Below, piece after piece: positions 11,074-22,092 of a DNA stretch of 64,000 nucleotides. Made by a program: the position numbers and the translations under genes. Every line of letters begins with the position of its first letter. The stretch's first letter is position 1. The stretch is from Schistosoma mansoni (lineage: Eukaryota; Platyhelminthes; Trematoda; Strigeidida; Schistosomatidae): assembly GCF_000237925.1 (NCBI RefSeq), contig NC_031495.1, forward strand, positions 40,452,210 to 40,516,209, in the 5' to 3' direction. Under the pieces are notes generated by a model. That model worked only from the letters and a program-made list of their open reading frames with translations, was not told the DNA's origin and ran no database searches.

Positions 11074-11859
11074 TCAGCTCCTGTCATGGTTCTCACATCC
11101 TCCATCGTCCTCCTGAATTTTTTTGATGCAGATATAGTCGATTTGGTTCTGCGTATTGGGATCCCGTGAAGTCCATGTGGTTTTGTGAATGCGTTTGTGT
11201 GGGAATCTAATGCAGCTTATGACTAGTTTACTGAAGGCACATAGGTTTGCAAATCTCTCACCATTTTCGTTCCTTTCTCCCAGTCTATGTCGTCCCATGA
11301 AGTCTTCGTATCCAGTGTTGTCCATTCCATCCTTGACATTTAAATCTCCCATCAGAATGGTCAGGTCCTTGGTTGGGCACTTCTCGACAATCGACTGCAG
11401 TCTATCGTAGAATTGGTCTTTAGCGTCTTCATCGTAGTCGTTGGTAGGCGCATAGCATTGGATGACGTTCATTGTAATGCCCTCTCTCTTTGTTTTGAAC
11501 GAGGCTTTGATGATCCTTGGTCCATGAGATTCCCATCCTATAAGTGCATTTTGTGCTTGTTTGGACAGCATCAATGCAATTCCTTGTGTTTGTGGGGCGT
11601 TTTCTTCTTCATGACCGGAGTATAACAGAAGTTCCCCTGAAGATAGTCGTTGTTGTCCAACCTGCGTCCAATGTGTTTCACTGATTCCCAGCACCTCCAG
11701 GTTGTATTTTCTCATTTCTGCGGCAATTTGGAAGACTCTTCCGGTTTCCCACATTGTCCGGATATTCCATGTACCTATAAAAATTGTTGCTCTGGTTGTA
11801 AGAAGGTGCATCGGCCTCATAACTTCCGAAGGAACTCGGCTTTCATCATGAGACGTCAT
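11074..11859 (-). pseudogene. RTE endonuclease domain (APE-like)
   Basis: This 261-codon frame is the N-terminal endonuclease of the LINE, the enzyme class that nicks target DNA to prime reverse transcription. APE-type motifs are visible in order: GTWNIRTM (about residues 30-37), SETHW, YAPTNDYDEDAKDQFY, GDLNVKDG, and TWTSRDPNTQNQIDYICI near the end. The frame is intact over the domain but is separated from the RT frame by a frameshift around 11070-10880, so the element cannot make one continuous protein. Confidence 0.85.
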
Positions 11860-12037
11860 AATTATTCCTTCTACTCCCAGGGCAGAGTTTAAATGGTTTG
11901 AATAATTTTTTCTGGTTGGCGTTTTTTTAGCTAGTTGGTTTTTCTACGAGATGGGGTCGCTAACCCCATGCCCAACCCTCCTCCTTTACCCGGGTTTGGG
12001 ACCGGCAGTAACCTCCAGAGGAGCTACAGGCGGAGTT

Positions 12038-12658
12038 CAGTTCGTAGCACAGTTCACAATTTAAAACTTCCACACATATTATGGGTTGAGCTAAGCAATC
12101 AATAGTACTTTTGTCGTGCAAAGCACATAACTCTATGGCAGTACAGAGCTAGTTCTCATCTCGAACACTGACTTTCAGAGAAAATGACTTGTTTAGCTTG
12201 TGCTCAATGGATGAAGTCGTTAGTCGCTGAATAGTTACAAATCGATTGCATGGCTAGTACACAAAATTTATTATAAAATTATCTATGAAAAATAATTAAA
12301 TAATTTTACAAATAAAAGACTATGGAATGTTGATTTAAATCATAAGATTAATTTGGTTAATTAGGCTTATAATGTAAGAGTAGTCTGATAACACCCACAC
12401 AATTTATTGTGATGACCCAGATGAAGCTGTAAAATCTAATTCACTTTAATCGTTCAGTCTGAAATATGATTAAATTATGTTAACATATATATTCAATGTG
12501 AAATCATCGATACGTAAAAAGGTGAGTAAAAGAGATATGCAATTAAGTTTGGATATTTTCTATCAAACACGGAAGAATTCTATCGTGAATTTGTGACGTT
12601 TTATTTAGTTTGTATCGAGAAACACCAGCACATTATCATGCATTCTCAAATGAAGTTT
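12038..12658 (+). repeat. Inner part of left 781-bp inverted arm (repeat C)
   Basis: This is the reverse complement of 26670-27290, with equal length (621 bp) and only scattered substitutions by eye. It starts with the right RTE target duplicate (CAGTTCGTAG), and its first part also matches 4940-5085 and 24637-24930. No coding sequence is recognised, so the element class is unknown. Confidence 0.9.
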
Positions 12659-12909
12659 ATGCTTTGTAGCACCTTCAATTCAATTAACACATTCGCAAAC
12701 GCAGGGAGAAAATGAGGTGTGTGTATAGGAGTGTGCTTGTTAGCAGTTAACATCGTGTGTCATGCTATGAATATAATACGACAGAGGAAAGTGTGTTCAA
12801 GGTCATACATTAAATAACACGTACACACATTTGATGATAAATGTAAATGCAGTGACAAATTGACAGAGTAAATACAAATAACATCAAAAACTATTCACAA
12901 GATTAGTTT
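12659..12909. other. Spacer, no feature recognised
   Basis: AT-rich sequence between the inner edge of the left inverted arm and a Gypsy fragment. I see nothing assignable. Confidence 0.4.
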
Positions 12910-13436
12910 GTCAAGCATGTCTCCAGAGACGCATTGCACCTCAACTCTTTTATGGAACGACACTTCGACTTCTAGGAAAATTCGTGAAAACTTCATCTTC
13001 TTCAATGAACATGGACCTAAACTCCTACACGAGCAGGCTTACAAGCGCAATGCGTTCAGCCAAACGTGATTCTACTCGACCACAATCAACTAATGTTTTC
13101 GTTCAGGCTAACGTACGATATAGTACACATGTCTTCGTACGTCGAGAATCACATCAACGACCTCTCGAACCAGCAAACGAAGGACCCCTCAAAGTTATTC
13201 AGCGAGAACATAAGTACTATGTGGTTGACAAGAACAGAGCTGACGATAGCATCGGAATTGATCGTATCAAAGCAGAGTGTTTAGAAAGAAATCCTGTCCA
13301 CATCGATTTTCCTTTGGTACAGTCGAACAACACGGCTCTTATACTTATAATATCTAGAAATAAACTTAAAACAACGTGTTCTGGAATAAAGGTTAGATTT
13401 CTAGAACATTTTGACGATTATTTCACGTAAACACCA
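12910..13436 (+). pseudogene. Gypsy integrase C-terminal fragment
   Basis: This plus-strand frame ends at 13430. Its region STHVFVRRESHQRPLEP..GPLKVIQREHKYYVVD..IGIDRIKAE corresponds to the GPY/F-type C-terminal module of Gypsy integrases. The fuller Gypsy remnant at 23918-24316 has the same layout. Sequence before 12960 resembles the end of the integrase core in a broken frame. No LTR, RT or catalytic core accompanies it, so it is an isolated, 5'-truncated remnant. Confidence 0.7.
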
Positions 13437-13785
13437 ATTAACATTTCGCTTTATCTTGATTTCCCTTTGTAATATATATGATAAGAAATTTAATATGCTT
13501 ATACTTACATATTTATTCCAAAAAACAAATTTGTTTTCTAACATATGTATGTTTAGTATTTTCGTCAAAAATACCTGAAAAATTCTTGAAAAGTCGCTTT
13601 TACGCTATCGTCTGTATATGAGTTTACTTGCCTTTTTTCGCCTACTTTGTGTCTGTACGCGTGTACGAGTGTATCTCGATATGCACTTACATATTCTTTT
13701 TTTCTTATCCAGGACGAATGGAAAATACGATAAAAAGATCGATGAAGTTTATGAGGAACCCCAATTTTCACTGTACTTTGTTTCC

Positions 13786-13846
<61 letters not shown>

Positions 13847-13984
13847 CGGTCCCATATAGTAAGGAAAGACGACCAGACACTGCTGAGCATAGCAAGCTAT
13901 CAGAAGAGTGTTTACCAACGACAAACTCGTTGGCTTTAAACTTCTATCTGGCCACATCGTACAGTCATCACTACCTCACTGAGG
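13437..13984. repeat. Non-coding with a (TA)n tract at 13793-13843
   Basis: An uninterrupted TA dinucleotide run of about 50 bp occupies 13793-13843. Long open frames through it are translation artefacts (Tyr-Ile repeats). The rest of the stretch shows nothing I recognise. Confidence 0.8.
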
Positions 13985-14170
13985 GAGGAGTGATCTGTAG
14001 CGGTAAATAAATCCTCAAAATAAATAGCTCTGTAAGTGTTCAATATTAGACGCTGACCACATTAGTTTTAATGGACTCATCTAGCTGAAGTCGTTCGGTC
14101 ATGCATCCGCACCAGATCACGATTTGGAATGCCGTGATCAACATCCCCTACATTCTCTAGCCAGATTAGA
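13985..14170 (-). repeat. Dispersed repeat, inverted copy
   Basis: The reverse complement matches the 2700-2960 copy (shared GATCTGGTGCGGATGCATGA, then AATGTGGTCAGC) and, less closely, 3715-3960 and 25767-26012. This is the fourth member of the family in the window and the only one in this orientation. Confidence 0.65.
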
Positions 14171-14553
14171 TCAGTCGATCCACGTTATATTGACAGCCTA
14201 TCAAATATATCTTCGAATCTCCCCCACTTCTGTCTTTTGATTTCACTTGGTGGGTACGATTCATAATAGATGTTACTGGTTAAAGCGTTGTCAAACTCTG
14301 AATACCTGTGGCATTTTCTTGACTTTTCATCAAACCCTTCTGTTGGATGACTGTGAAACCAAAAACCCCAAGAACGGACAGGCCATTCTCTGTGTGAACA
14401 AAAAATGGTAGATACCACTTATTCCCTAGATGGCAGAGAAATTGAAAATACAGGCCAGTCACGCCAATGCAGGTGGACTCTAACACCAGATTCTATGAAT
14501 CTGCTTAAAGGATGTGTTAGCGTGATGCATATAGCATGTTACGTGCAGGATCG
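14171..14553. other. Unassigned stretch
   Basis: Two overlapping minus-strand frames (77 and 68 codons, 14418-14185 and 14486-14280) are open here. They resemble no family I know and have no clear splice sites or partner exons, so I do not call a gene. Confidence 0.3.
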
Positions 14554-14819
14554 TGTTGGAGCACGTTGATTGGTCGTTTTCTAGTCAATGAGCGCTAGCG
14601 AATACTTAGGGAACACCCCACAATCTTTTTATGGAAGGATTATAAATATATTAACGTCTTCCTTTTTGAGATTCTTACTTCCGTCCAACCCTGCTTGTTT
14701 TAACTATAACCACGTTTTCTTTTCAGACGTGTTCTGATTTAGGGACTTGTAGAGTAAAGTAGTGTCAAAGACTACTAACCAATAAGAGTAGCCTAGTCGT
14801 AGTAAAAGAGATCATAACA
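14554..14819 (+). mobile_element. Candidate solo LTR
   Basis: The segment begins TGTTGGAGCACG and ends CATAACA, the usual TG..CA ends. It holds a TATA-like box (ATAAATATAT, about 14642-14651) and a GATTGGT motif as in the other LTRs here. I could not find a matching 5-bp target duplication, so the boundaries are provisional. Confidence 0.35.
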
Positions 14820-14967
14820 GTCTTGTGTGTGAGTCTTCTCAATAATCCTTCGGTTGCTTGTGTGGCTATCTATTTGTTGGTCATATTCCACTACTATGTT
14901 CATCTATGTACATTTGAGACGCGCTTATTAACTGACACATTGAACAGTTTGTATTCATTTCAATACA

Positions 14968-15156
14968 ATGACGACTAGACCGGTTAAACGTAGCGGATTT
15001 ACAAACTACACTACAATTGCTAGATATTCTATTGCTTGTCTTATCTCTGTTCTAATAATATTGCTGGTTATTACAGTTACCAACGTCAGCATAGATTCAA
15101 TTCAGCTTCAAAGAGGTCTAAACCCGGTGTTCAATACTTTTATTATTCCACTCTAG
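14968..15156 (+). CDS. Small hypothetical ORF with one membrane segment
   Basis: This is a 62-codon plus-strand frame. After a short basic N-terminus (MTTRPVKRSG) comes a hydrophobic stretch of about 20 residues (roughly 21-40, IACLISVLIILLVITV), which reads as a possible signal anchor. No family is recognised. No promoter, splice site or second exon could be tied to it, and it sits in a non-coding region 2 kb from the next gene. It may well be chance. Confidence 0.2.
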   Translation: MTTRPVKRSGFTNYTTIARYSIACLISVLIILLVITVTNVSIDSIQLQRGLNPVFNTFIIPL

Positions 15157-17069
15157 TTGTTTCGACATTGTTGTGTCCATCCAATTCAATTATACTTTGC
15201 TTATTGCAAGTGTATAGGATAGTGAATTCAATTACTGAAATATATATATTCTACTTAGATAATGCATTTGTCTTTGGTCATTTTTTACACAGATAACACC
15301 ATACTACACTAGAATGAAGTAAATGTACGAGGTCCTGACAGATCTATCACTGGTATCCATAACTACTGGGCACTCGGTATTAGTTTGACACGTTGATGGG
15401 GGTAGGGTTATTCATAATACTGAAAATAACAAACCGGAGACCGTTTTCTTTCATCCCTCCCGATAACATCATAAATGACAGTTAGGAACGAACATTCGGA
15501 CGGTTCTATGTGGCAGCAACACTTATTATAGCTGGACAAAAACTTCGGCTTTCAATATCTATAAAATAATACTCAAGATAAAACCGGTTAACATTTTATA
15601 GCATAAGACGAGCGAGGTAGCTTGAAGGAATACATAGAATTGAGTAGCAGCAGCAAAAACAGAAAAGAACAAAGTTGATTCAAACATAATTTGCACCAAC
15701 ACTTAGGGTATTACACGAACTGTGGGATTTCAGCACACTAAATTATGCAACTACACAAAAAAAGCTGGAAAATAACAGACTCATGACTATGTCAATCAAA
15801 CTATTAAATTTATGATGGCCTTTGATTATTTGTAAGTGGGAGGGCGTTGAAACTTAGTGTGTCGTGTCATGAAATGCAGCTCCAACACGTATTCGTGAGG
15901 TCGAATGGCTTCTTTGAGGTGTATTAAGATGACTATGAGGGGTGTGTTCAATTGGGGAAACGCACGTTAACTTGCAGCAATCAGGTTTAGAAATAATTTA
16001 CACAAAGCCCCACACTAAAAGTTATTGTAGAAGGTGGAGGTTCTGGACCATCAAGAATAAACCACAGGGCAAGGCTATGTTGTTGCTAAATTTTATTGGT
16101 TTGAGTGCTATACAGAATGTGAACACCAATCTTCCAGTTCAGCGATAAACGTAAATCTGCATGTTTTTAGGTTCGAGTGCCCAAAATGAAAATAGTGTAC
16201 CAGTTTTCCACATTCCCAATGATGAGCTCAATTAGTAATCCTTAACATTTCCTGGAGTTGGTTAGAGGTGATACTGACACAGCCCATCTGCTAACTCCGA
16301 AGCTAGATTTCCGGCTTCAGCTACATGGAATGAGCATTATATTTCACCTATTCACTTAAGCTGTCTCCGTTTACTTAATATACACAAAATGACGGACTTT
16401 GCCAATCACTTTGAGATTGTTATAGTACAGTGCACTTAATTTAACCTGTGTACGTATTTGTATGTGGACTAAAGGTAACAGAAACTTACCTAAATAACCT
16501 AGAGACATTTAAAACAATATCTCACATGAGAAGGCCAGTATCCTTAGGACCCAAACCCTACCTAATCTGAATCACGGCCAAAAGAGGGAGGAAATTATTC
16601 TACTTCATATTCCTCATCATCATTAATTCTAGAACGTAATCCTGCTTATTGACTACCTAGGTTCCTAATATAGTTACATCAGTGACCGAATATTTCAGCA
16701 CGCTGTATTTGAATTCGGGAATCCAAAACTTAACGTGTCCTCAGAGAATCCTCAAAATGTACCTAGCTATTAGAAGATATGATCCTCCTAGTAGTCAGAC
16801 AAGCGTATTCCTACAGTATATTGATCGACACAGGTTTATATTTCGTGAAACTTAAAATTATGTACACAAATTCGCTCTAACTATGGAACGTTATGCACGC
16901 ATTGTCTCGATGACGTTTTTCTTGAGCTACAAGCAATCATACCAAACAACTATACATTCTTCATAGATGATGTCTGCAACCGGACTTGAAACTTTTCACA
17001 CACCTAATAAATATTTGTTGCAAGTGAATAATTTATTCACAAATCTCCCTTAACTACAACTAATTTCAG
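15157..17069. other. Intergenic, little recognised
   Basis: Apart from short unconvincing open frames (for example 15942-16148) I see no gene, RNA or element. A pyrimidine-rich acceptor ending at 17069 introduces the next feature. Confidence 0.4.
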
Positions 17070-17543
17070 TTATCGGTGACGAAATACTGAATGGAAAAGC
17101 GAAAGATTCCAATTCACGACAACTATGCCTCACTGCCCCGCTTTTCGGTGTACGACTTCGGAAGGTAACTTAAATACACAAGATAACACCCTAATGTAGA
17201 TTTCTGTCATTCCTGATGACTCAGATGCAATCTCAGAGGAAGTTTGCAACTTTATGAACCGTTACGACTACGTAATAACATCCGGAGGTATAGGTTCTAC
17301 TCACGATGATGTGACATATGAAGGTGTTGCTAAGGCACTAAATAAAAAAACTACCATCCATCCCAAATCCCTACAAACTCGCAGACTGTCAGGATTGAAC
17401 AAGATTTTCTTTTCAGACCTCATAATCAAACTTGCCAAAATACCGGTGGCATCAGAATTACTATGTACAACAGGAATTCAGATGGAAAATGACAGTTCTT
17501 ATCGTATTGCCTAAGTGAAAAATATCTTCATGCTTATCTAATA
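17070..17543 (+). pseudogene. FAD-synthase-like molybdopterin-binding (MoCF/CinA) domain, broken
   Basis: An acceptor (CTACAACTAATTTCAG) leads to exon 17070-17164, which encodes GDEILNGKAKDSNSRQLC. A 35-nt intron (17165-17199, GT..AG) joins it in phase 0 to 17200 onward, which encodes VITSGGIGSTHDDVTYEGVA. These are the signature motifs of the MoCF-type domain at the N-terminus of eukaryotic FAD synthase (FLAD1), also found in CinA proteins. The frame continues through KLAKIPVASELL and ESSY-like sequence, then meets TAA at 17512-17514. After the stop the frame reads VKNIFM, still resembling the conserved continuation, so this looks like a premature stop, not a natural end. No FAD-synthase C-terminal domain or first exon is present. 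It retains an intron, so it is a segmental copy, not a retrocopy. Confidence 0.7.
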
Positions 17544-17581
17544 TGTGGCACTAGAAACAACCAAGGCAACTCCACTTTTTC

Positions 17582-18675
17582 CTATTTGTTTATTTTTAAG
17601 GAATAAGAATCTCTGGAACCTAAGGAAAAGCCAGATCTGCATATAATATAGGCTGCAGCTTTCACAGCTGCGTGCAGAGAAGTGATCATTGGTTTACCAC
17701 GTATATAATCTGCAATAAATCCAGCAGCAAACGCATCTCCAGCACCATTCGTATCTATTATTTGATCATCTTTAAACTGCTCCACCATGAATTGATGGAT
17801 TTCTGAATCAGAAGAATCGGTATATAACAAAGGGTTTTTTCCTCGTGTTATAATGACCAGTCGTTTACGCTTTTTTCCGTCAGCAAATGGTAAGTCAGCT
17901 ATATACCGGGCTGTTGCATGAACAGTATCTTCGAGGAGACCATGGACCTCTCCGTAAGCTTCAGCTTCAGATTCATTTCCAAAGACAATGTTTGAGTAGG
18001 ATATCATTTCATCTACTTCTTTAGTATTAAACTGAGATAGAAAAGGAGCACTGAGATTGAAGCAGAACAACTTCTCATTTTCCAGAGAATGTTTGGCTAT
18101 TTTCAGCATACCTTCATAACAGGTATTTATTACGAAACCCTTGAAAATAACTAGATAATACAATTTAAACTTACTGCAATATAATACACTTGTGCTTTTT
18201 CCACAAGACTCCAAACATGTGGTTGCTCAATGTGGGCCAAAGAAAGATCACACGCAGCTCCTAGGTAGGTAACCATGCTACGTAATTTTTCGCTGACTAG
18301 GACTGCTACCTTTCCGGTCATAAGCGGTTCCTCCGCGATTTGGAATTCAGTCACTAAGTCCAACGCCGAACAATCATTCTTAATATATTTCCCTTGTATG
18401 TCGGCACCTATGCATCCGACGTATGAACACACAAATGGTTTCTGAATTATCCACTGAATCATTTTAACTGTGTTCAATGTAGCTCCTCCAGCAATATAAT
18501 TCAATTTTTTTTTCTTTTGAATTTCGTCGTAAATAGTCATATGTTTTTCTTCAGCTAGTACAATGTTGTCTTTCTTGAGGTTGTATTTTCGATACATAAA
18601 ATCGTCAGCGTCTACAATTATATCTAACAGTGGGTTCCCCATCCCGAAAACATAACCTTCCGATAAATCGTGCAT
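17582..18675 (-). CDS. ADK: Adenosine kinase (ribokinase/PfkB family), complete, two exons
   Basis: The enzyme phosphorylates adenosine to AMP with ATP. It is a key salvage step for schistosomes, which cannot make purines de novo. Exon 1 is 18675-18175 (residues 1-167), then a 35-nt intron (18174-18140, GTAAGT..CAAG), then exon 2 is 18139-17582 (168-352). Motifs: GMGNPLLDI (11-19), the PfkB signature GGATLNTVK (63-71), YYIAGF across the splice, FGNESEAEAYG (220-230), and DTNGAGDAFAAGF (296-308) with the catalytic Asp at 302 and the GAGD anion hole. At 352 aa the length is that expected for the family. An in-frame ATG at 18723 would add 16 residues; I choose 18675 because the sequence from MHDLSEGYVF aligns with the usual N-terminus. 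It runs tail to tail with the FAD-synthase-like fragment and lies between the 781-bp inverted arms. No lesions are seen. Confidence 0.95.
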
Positions 18676-19591
18676 TTTACACAGCTCCACTTTCAAAGTA
18701 CGCGGTCTGCTGCAGCGAATCAATATATGCTAATTTCTAGCCAATTGGTATGCGCTATGATTCCTCTGGAATCTGATTTGCTGTTTCTAGGTCATTACAT
18801 TGTCTAACGCTGGAAGAGCATTGGATGATAGAGGACATGCTGCGTTAAAAACTCTGTGGGTGTTTAGGCGGACTTAACGTTTGATTGGTTTGTCGGTCAT
18901 AAATCACAGGGATAAGTTTGGATTAATATCAGAAGGGGTTTTTGTGGTTATTATTTGGATTTTAATAGTTGAGGTCATGAGTCAATCGAATCTAGTTGTT
19001 GATACCATAATTTATGGACGACCTTTGAGTGACTTTAAAGAGACCTTAAGGGTGTCAACCTACTTACTATATCAAAATGTGACGAATTAGACTTATGGTT
19101 TGCAGATGGATGTTAGGTTTAGGAATTGGATTTAGAGTTTTCTTCACAAACTGACACTAGCTATGATGCCAAACCAACTGGTTGAGTGAATTTCGCGCCA
19201 AAACTCTAGACCTGTTATCCATAATCTGATTGGTTCGTCTACAAATTATAGTTTCGCCACTGAATTATTCAAATTATTATGGATTGTGCTTATGTAATCC
19301 ATCTGTTTCACTGTCTAGAACTATGATTAACTATGCAGTTCACATATTGTAATTGGTTTAGCTTACGTGCGAGAGTTCTTCTGATGTATATCAAACGGAT
19401 ATGACTGCAGGGATACTGTCATATCACGTTCGACAGTCACACTCACAAGCGCGTTTACTTCGAAAGGTCTTCCACTGTTAACCATGAACATCGAATCACT
19501 GTTTTCGTATTCCACATAGACATAACTCATCTTTTATACTTCGTAAAAAAAGAACAAATGGAGTGAAGATTTTTTCAGTTTATCATCATGG

Positions 19592-19660
<69 letters not shown>

Positions 19661-20280
19661 TCATGATATTAAAAAGAATAGAAAGTTGTGATACTACTCT
19701 AGCCCTTGAAATGTTCCATAGAATACCAAAGCAGATTCAAATTTACCACGAATTGTTTCTGTATAAATATACCGTGTTCCGATTTCCGTGCAGCGAAGTC
19801 TACTATAAACCTAAAATATCATCCTTTTCTATTCCTCTACAACATTTTAGAAGTTGTATTAAGATCGATTTCATGGTTAATTTCATCAAAGAAAATATAT
19901 TCATGAATATGTTCTAAATCAGATCTCTTCGTTGCTCTCACAATGTTGACAAGCTAAACATTTAAACGTCAGCCAACATTGCGGATTGACTTTTACTGGG
20001 CAATCATGGAAAGTGGGGAGGTAACTGAACGTCTGTTTTGTTTTTAAAAGTAAACACTCACGACCTCTGGTGAGTCCGTATATTTTTCCTCGAAACCGTA
20101 ATTTTGAGTTCACTTACAACCATTACAGGGTTACTCTTCCTCTTGGTAGTGGTTGTTTTTTGTATATTTGTAATGTATTCATCCGAACCTGAAGGCATTT
20201 GTCAGGATAGCGATTCAATAGAGTTATACGCTCTAAACGTGATAAATATACCTCCATGCAGTAGAATAATCCCAAGTATT
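18676..20280. other. Intergenic; 5' flank of adenosine kinase and a (CT)n(TA)n tract
   Basis: The first several hundred bases should contain the adenosine kinase promoter, but I see no convincing core element. A compound microsatellite, (CT)n followed by (TA)n, fills 19592-19656. Short frames after it (19588-19917) run through the repeat and resemble nothing. Confidence 0.5.
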
Positions 20281-20900
20281 TGATTTGCACAGGCTGAAGT
20301 ATAGTCCACAGGAATCAAAATACGGTTATATGCTTGGGATCATACCGACTGAAGTATCATCTGAGGTATCAGATCTTATAGATAATATACCTGCATCAAA
20401 TGCCTTTGATCAGCTGAGGCAGGCTATTATTCAGCGTACCTCACTACCGGATGAAAAGAAGCTACAACAATAGCTGCATGAGTGCGAGTTAGGTGACAAG
20501 TCACCCTCTCAACTATTACGCAGGGTGAGACAGTTGGTTGGACCTTGAAGGTTCGTGATGCCTTTCTGAAAGAAATTCGGCTGCAACGTTTATCAACGGT
20601 ATTCAGGCTAATTCTCTGTGCTTCTAGCCAACCTTTAGATTTAGAGAGTCGAGTCAACATGGCTGACAAGATTTTAGAAGTAATGCCTGCTACGACACCT
20701 TACTTGTAGACGATATCAGAAACTTCGAGTGACACGCAAACTCTGAACATAGCTCCCTTAAAAGTTGAATTAAGCGACTTACGTACACACCACTTAAGCA
20801 CTATTGCTAGTCTTGAAAAACGCTAGATGCATTACAATCATTAATTTCTAATCTGACATCTCAAAGGTCTCGCTATAGCTCTCGGGAGAGTAAGAACCGA
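20281..20900 (+). pseudogene. Gypsy gag remnant
   Basis: The frame 20285-20473 (with NAFDQLRQAIIQRTSLPDEK) has the alpha-helical retrotransposon gag style. It continues after an in-frame stop at 20471-20473 with LHECELGDKSPSQLLRRVRQ, then shifts frame. A Cys-His zinc knuckle is not evident. Confidence 0.65.
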
Positions 20901-20999
20901 GATACCACAAGAATAAACAAATATGACGACCACATCTCTTGGTACCATAGAAAGTATGGCGACAAAGCAAGAAATCGTGTTACGTCCTGCAAATTTTTC

Positions 21000-21960
21000 A
21001 AGTCATTTCCCTTGCCAAAAAGTGTCGACCAGACAGTAGTAGCGACACATGTTACTGGTCATGCTCCTAGTCACCTCTTCCACGTTCTTGACAAAACTTC
21101 TGGCTACAAATTCTTAGCAGACACTGTTGTATCCTAGCGAAGACATAAGTATGGGTAATTTCCGGGACCTATTAATTGACGATTATTCTACGTATATTCT
21201 TATTGTTTAACTATTGAGTAACTAGATTGTGTATATCTATATTCATCTTATTCTAAGCTTCATTTTGATCTATGGATTATTATCATACGATTTACTGTTC
21301 CTAAATTACATTCAGTTTATTGATTATTGTATCCCACGTTCACAGCCACATTTGACTTGATCTCGTACAAATATTATTTTCTATTTTATGGTATGATGCG
21401 GTCTGTCTGTCTCGTATATTAACCGAGTGTGCTTGAAATAAATGATTCGCATAGCAGAAGCTGCAATTGGTGTTCTGGGCTGAATTGGAAGGGCTAGGCG
21501 GACAAGGGACCAATAAGGACACTAGACTACTCGTACTGGTCGAACGTCATTGATTTGTCACAGCGTTAAGATCAGAAAAGTCGTATTTCGATTGGTGGAC
21601 AATTCACGTGATAAAAGCCGGACATAAGATCAATAACATACGTCCTATTATTTTTTATAAACTCATAACAGATACTATAGCCTAAGTCAGCGTAATTCCA
21701 GTTAGCTTAGCCAAGAGACCTATAGCCAAATGTGGAAAATACTTATTGAGAGCGGCTAATAAAACTGAAATAAAGACATTTGAAGTACAAATCCTAACAT
21801 TAAACTTGGGAATTAGACGTCGTCTAAGCTGGGTGTTTGTTACCGCTGATGTTTGTCACCCTATATTAGATGCAGACTTCCTAAGCTCCTACAACTTATT
21901 AGTTGATGTTGAAAAACGAGAACTTATCGATCCTCGTAAAAAAAACTTCAAGTTCTGAGA
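21000..21960 (+). pseudogene. Gypsy aspartic protease, split by an LTR
   Basis: The left half ends with SGYKFLADT at 21124. The right half starts around 21671 and reads on through VSVIPVSLAKRP, then ILDADFLSSYNLLVD (about 21865-21910). The active-site Asp-Thr-Gly triplet falls exactly at the insertion junction. The second half also has a stop where the family has Ala or Gln. Not functional. Confidence 0.7.
21125..21670 (+). mobile_element. Solo LTR (546 bp) with 5-bp target duplication
   Basis: It begins TGTTGTATCC and ends ATAACA. It is flanked by GACAC (21120-21124) and GATAC (21671-21675), a 5-bp duplication with one mismatch, as Gypsy integrases make. It is related to the minus-strand LTR at 824-1315. 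It holds GATTGGTGGAC and ACGTGATAAAAG promoter-like motifs near the 3' part. No internal region remains. Confidence 0.8.
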
Positions 21961-22092
21961 ATTTAGTCGCACTATCATATACATAGTAGTAAAATCAACA
22001 CCCCAGTAAACGATATATTCGCCAATATTTAATCCAAATTTCCCAAGATAACGAAACCAAACTAAACTGAAAACACCATTTAACATTCCGTA

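Larger units (their letters stand above)
9128..12037 (-). mobile_element. RTE-clade (SR2-like) LINE, 2.9 kb, with 10-bp target duplication
   Basis: This is a minus-oriented insertion flanked by CAGTTCGTAG at 9118-9127 and 12038-12047; the empty site is seen in the copy at 4795-5085. The 3' end (left) finishes with short TAAG-type repeats, typical of RTE tails. The 5' end (right) is a GC-richer leader (about 11880-12037). Coding runs endonuclease (11859-11074), linker (10877-10620), reverse transcriptase (10629-9547) and thumb region (9456-9142). The C-terminal region after RIRWPDT is missing and is joined directly to the extreme 3' end (NRRK then the tail), so the element carries an internal deletion. 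Confidence 0.9.

Noticed and set aside
13618-14010. Two frames of 103-130 codons through the (TA)n tract
   Set aside because: They are Tyr-Ile repeats created by the microsatellite; the flanks show no protein signal.
18676-18723. Longer N-terminus for adenosine kinase (ATG at 18723)
   Set aside because: The shorter form gives the family's usual length and start; the extra 16 residues look like translated leader.
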